Source: Agapetus fuscipes (lineage: Eukaryota; Arthropoda; Insecta; Trichoptera; Glossosomatidae). From it: 64,000 nt of DNA. Shown here one piece after another: positions 61,936-64,000 of this stretch (position 1 is its first letter; every line of letters starts with the position of its first letter). The translations under genes were made by a program, and so were the position numbers. The stretch covers positions 806,001 through 870,000 of the forward strand of contig OX637334.1 in the NCBI GenBank assembly GCA_951799405.1, in the 5' to 3' direction. Below the pieces are notes generated by a model. The model was not told where the DNA came from and made no database searches. It was given only the letters and a program-made list of their open reading frames with translations.

Positions 61936-62325
61936 CAACAGTACACGCCTGGTTGTAGTACGAGTGGCCTTGCAAGGCCGACGGAGCGCGTGCGCACAAC
62001 AAAAACAACGTAACACTCAATCACAGCGTTAAAATTAACCACAACTTAAACGCTCACTAGGGGCGGTGTTTTAGTTTCCATAGATTTTTTTTTGTAAATG
62101 CTGTGGCTGAGTTAAGACGTGAAGTTTTTTGCTTGCGCTACAGGAAGGGAGTGAATACTTGCGGTGTTATTCTCAAACAGCAAAGCCATGGCTCGTCCGT
62201 GAACAGTAAAATTTCCATACAAAAAATGATCCGTAGATCAGCTATGGATCAAATGTTTTGTTGTATTTTATGAGAGATCAAAGCTGAAATGAAGTCAGAA
62301 GTGAGAATAACGTAAAAAACAGGGT
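61936..62325. other. Intronic, nothing recognised
   Basis: No supported feature. Confidence 0.45.
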
Positions 62326-62508
62326 TTGTCAAGTTTATGTTCATGTGAGGTTTGGTTCATTTTGTATTTACAAATGCCGCATGTGTAATCGCGAACTTAC
62401 ACGTGCCTGCTTGTGGGCATGCAATAGATATGAGCCTTCTTTAATCTATATATTCAAAGCCTTGAAGGCCAATATATCTTTGCAACTTACATTATAGATT
62501 TTATAGAT
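62326..62508 (+). mobile_element. RTE-1 3' end, diverged
   Basis: TTATGTTCATGTGAGGTTTG to TTTGCAACTTACATTATAGA, with a small insertion before the tail. Confidence 0.72.
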
Positions 62509-62553
62509 GGACAGTAATTCATTTTGACTAATTCGTCCGACTTTCCGTCCCCC

Positions 62554-62758
62554 CATTGCTTGTTTGGCATATCCACCATTAAAACATAAAACATGGCATA
62601 TCTACCAAAAAAAACCTTAAACGCGATAGTATGAGAGTTGTCTGAAATATCCTTAAAATCAATTTCCACTTTTAATAAGACACATTGGTACAGTACGCAT
62701 ACAAACATTGCTCATGTGAAATTAGCTCTGATGGACATCAGACAAACAAGCATTAAGG
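62554..62758. mobile_element. MITE family G copy
   Basis: CATTGCTTGTTTGGCATATC and right-end AGACAAACAAGCATTAAGG; interior shortened. Confidence 0.68.
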
Positions 62759-63049
62759 GGACGCTATACAAAAGTCCATAAGTTTCTTTTACCATATCGT
62801 TTTTTTTACATTTTTATATTATTTTTACTATTTCTTTCTTAGAGAAAGTAAAACCTAATAAATCTTATATAGTAGCCTGTATACTCGCACATTACGTTGC
62901 TCAGCGACTTTTTGTCGTTGTTTATTGTCTATTAATTTCACTTTTAATTGTTAAACAAAGTGAGTAATGTATTCTCCGCCTACCAGACCGACACTAACAC
63001 AGCCTGCATTACCGACTTCACTAATTTGTATTATGTGAATTAGTTCATA
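62759..63049. other. Intronic, nothing recognised
   Basis: AT-rich; no supported feature. Confidence 0.5.
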
Positions 63050-63292
63050 GCATTGACTTATGATATCTGTGTACTAGAAATTATTTTAACAAAAATATAC
63101 ATTTTATATCTGTTTCAACTTACTCACGAAAATGGACTTTAGTAAGAAAGAGAACAAATAACTTCACAGTTGCATTTACATGTGTACAAAAAAACTCGAG
63201 TGAATGTAAAAATGTTCTAAGAAAGTTGGTACTATTGCGAATAATCATGGCTGCCAAACCAGTCCGAAAATAGCTAGAATTGACAGATATCT

Positions 63293-63584
63293 AATCTTAT
63301 CTAAGTTGCAAAGATATCTACCATTGGGGATTCACATTATATGCGTTTTAACAAGCAAACACGTATAAGTTTGCGCTTGTACATGCCGCATGTGAACCTA
63401 CAACATAAAAACCTAAATCTTAAATCAATATACACCCTGGAACTCTTGCCGACCTTCCCTATAACAGGGGTGACATTGGCAAAGTGAACCATTTTCTACA
63501 GCATGGGTGGTCAGCCACATACCAACCTATAAGTCAAGGAACATACACAACATATTACATTTTTTTAAATCACAACCAAAATAA
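63293..63584 (-). mobile_element. RTE-1 3' end with UTR
   Basis: CTAATCTTATCTAAGTTGCA to AAGTCAAGGAACATACACAA and ATTACATTTTTTT, the latter being UTR just upstream of the repeat. Confidence 0.85.
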
Positions 63585-63687
63585 CACGCGTTATAAATAT
63601 TGTGATTGCTAAAATTGACAATTTTTTAAGGGAAAAGGCATTATTTTAAGACATGGCATGTGTTATAATTGAGTGTCGAAACTTTTA

Positions 63688-63933
63688 TTCATTGACTTAT
63701 AGGTTGGTATGAGGCTGACCACCCATACTGTAAAACATGGTTCAATTTGCCAATCTTACCCCTGTGTCAGGGAAGGTCGGCAAAAATTTTAGGGTTTATG
63801 TTCATATGAGGTTAGGATTTTATTTGTAAGTACACATTTAGCATTTGTAAGCGCGAACTACACGTGTTTTTTGTGGGCATGCATGTTATATGAGCTTTAA
63901 ATGTTAATATATCATTGTAACTTGAATTATTAG
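63688..63933 (+). mobile_element. RTE-1 3' end, full repeat
   Basis: TTCATTGACTTATAGGTTGG to CATTGTAACTTGAATTATTA; tail reduced. Confidence 0.85.
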
Positions 63934-64000
63934 AAACACATACTTCATTTGGACAAAATTACCTTATTTCGTATGACTACACCACTGCAACGTTTGACAG

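Larger units (their letters stand above)
63050..64000 (+). repeat. Repeat family R, split by two RTE-1 insertions
   Basis: R sequence at 63050..63290, about 63585..63687 and 63934..64000 (ending GACTACACCACTGCAACG at the window edge). Removing the inserts restores the order seen at 32471..32800. Confidence 0.7.

Overview
The window is animal nuclear DNA, almost certainly from an insect (the order cannot be decided from sequence alone). The evidence is spliced coding exons with GT/AG borders, a ZAD-type C2H2 zinc-finger gene, an insect-style liprin-alpha N-terminus, and non-coding DNA packed with LINEs, tRNA-derived SINEs and hairpin MITEs. Nothing bacterial, viral or CRISPR-like was seen.

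Host genes occupy only the first 10.2 kb. A minus-strand gene in five exons (2413..about 7447) can be joined in frame across every intron; it encodes the second half of a ZAD in exon 2, the first half in exon 1, and seven C2H2 fingers. About 370 bp away and head-to-head lies an intronless plus-strand gene for RNA polymerase I subunit RPA49 (7820..8950). At 9942..10190 is the first coding exon of liprin-alpha, ending at a clean CAG|GTGCGT donor. No later liprin exon was found, so 10191..64000 (53.8 kb) is most simply read as the start of a very large first liprin-alpha intron.

The rest is a dense, nested repeat landscape. (1) About 45 full or partial copies of a roughly 270-bp repeat with a TTAGAT/TATAGAT-type tail; at several loci it directly follows the C-terminal coding region of an RTE-like LINE, so it is the 3' end of that LINE (called RTE-1 here). 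(2) A second RTE-like lineage (RTE-2) with an AGTTAC-type tail. (3) A jockey-like LINE with an intact reverse transcriptase core (43507..45345) and several CR1/L2-like C-terminal remnants. (4) Three tRNA-derived SINE families, named A, B and T here. SINE B carries alternative 3' modules joined at about the same point: a CR1/L2 LINE tail, the 3' end of another LINE, or a whole SINE A. One SINE B copy is preceded by a 5S rRNA-derived stretch. (5) A solo LTR with 4-bp target duplication. (6) Many hairpin MITEs, including several that begin CTGTRCC. (7) Inverted-repeat elements carrying hammerhead-ribozyme-like cores of the type known from Penelope-like retroelements. (8) Two related 15-bp minisatellites and a 48-bp polypyrimidine tandem repeat.

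The most interesting biology is how the retroelements interact: SINEs borrowing different LINE tails, composite SINEs, possible dimeric ribozymes, and LINE 3' ends flanked by unusually long direct repeats. I did not find a new multi-gene system. Family labels such as RTE-1, SINE A/B/T and MITE numbers are mine, used only to link copies within this window.
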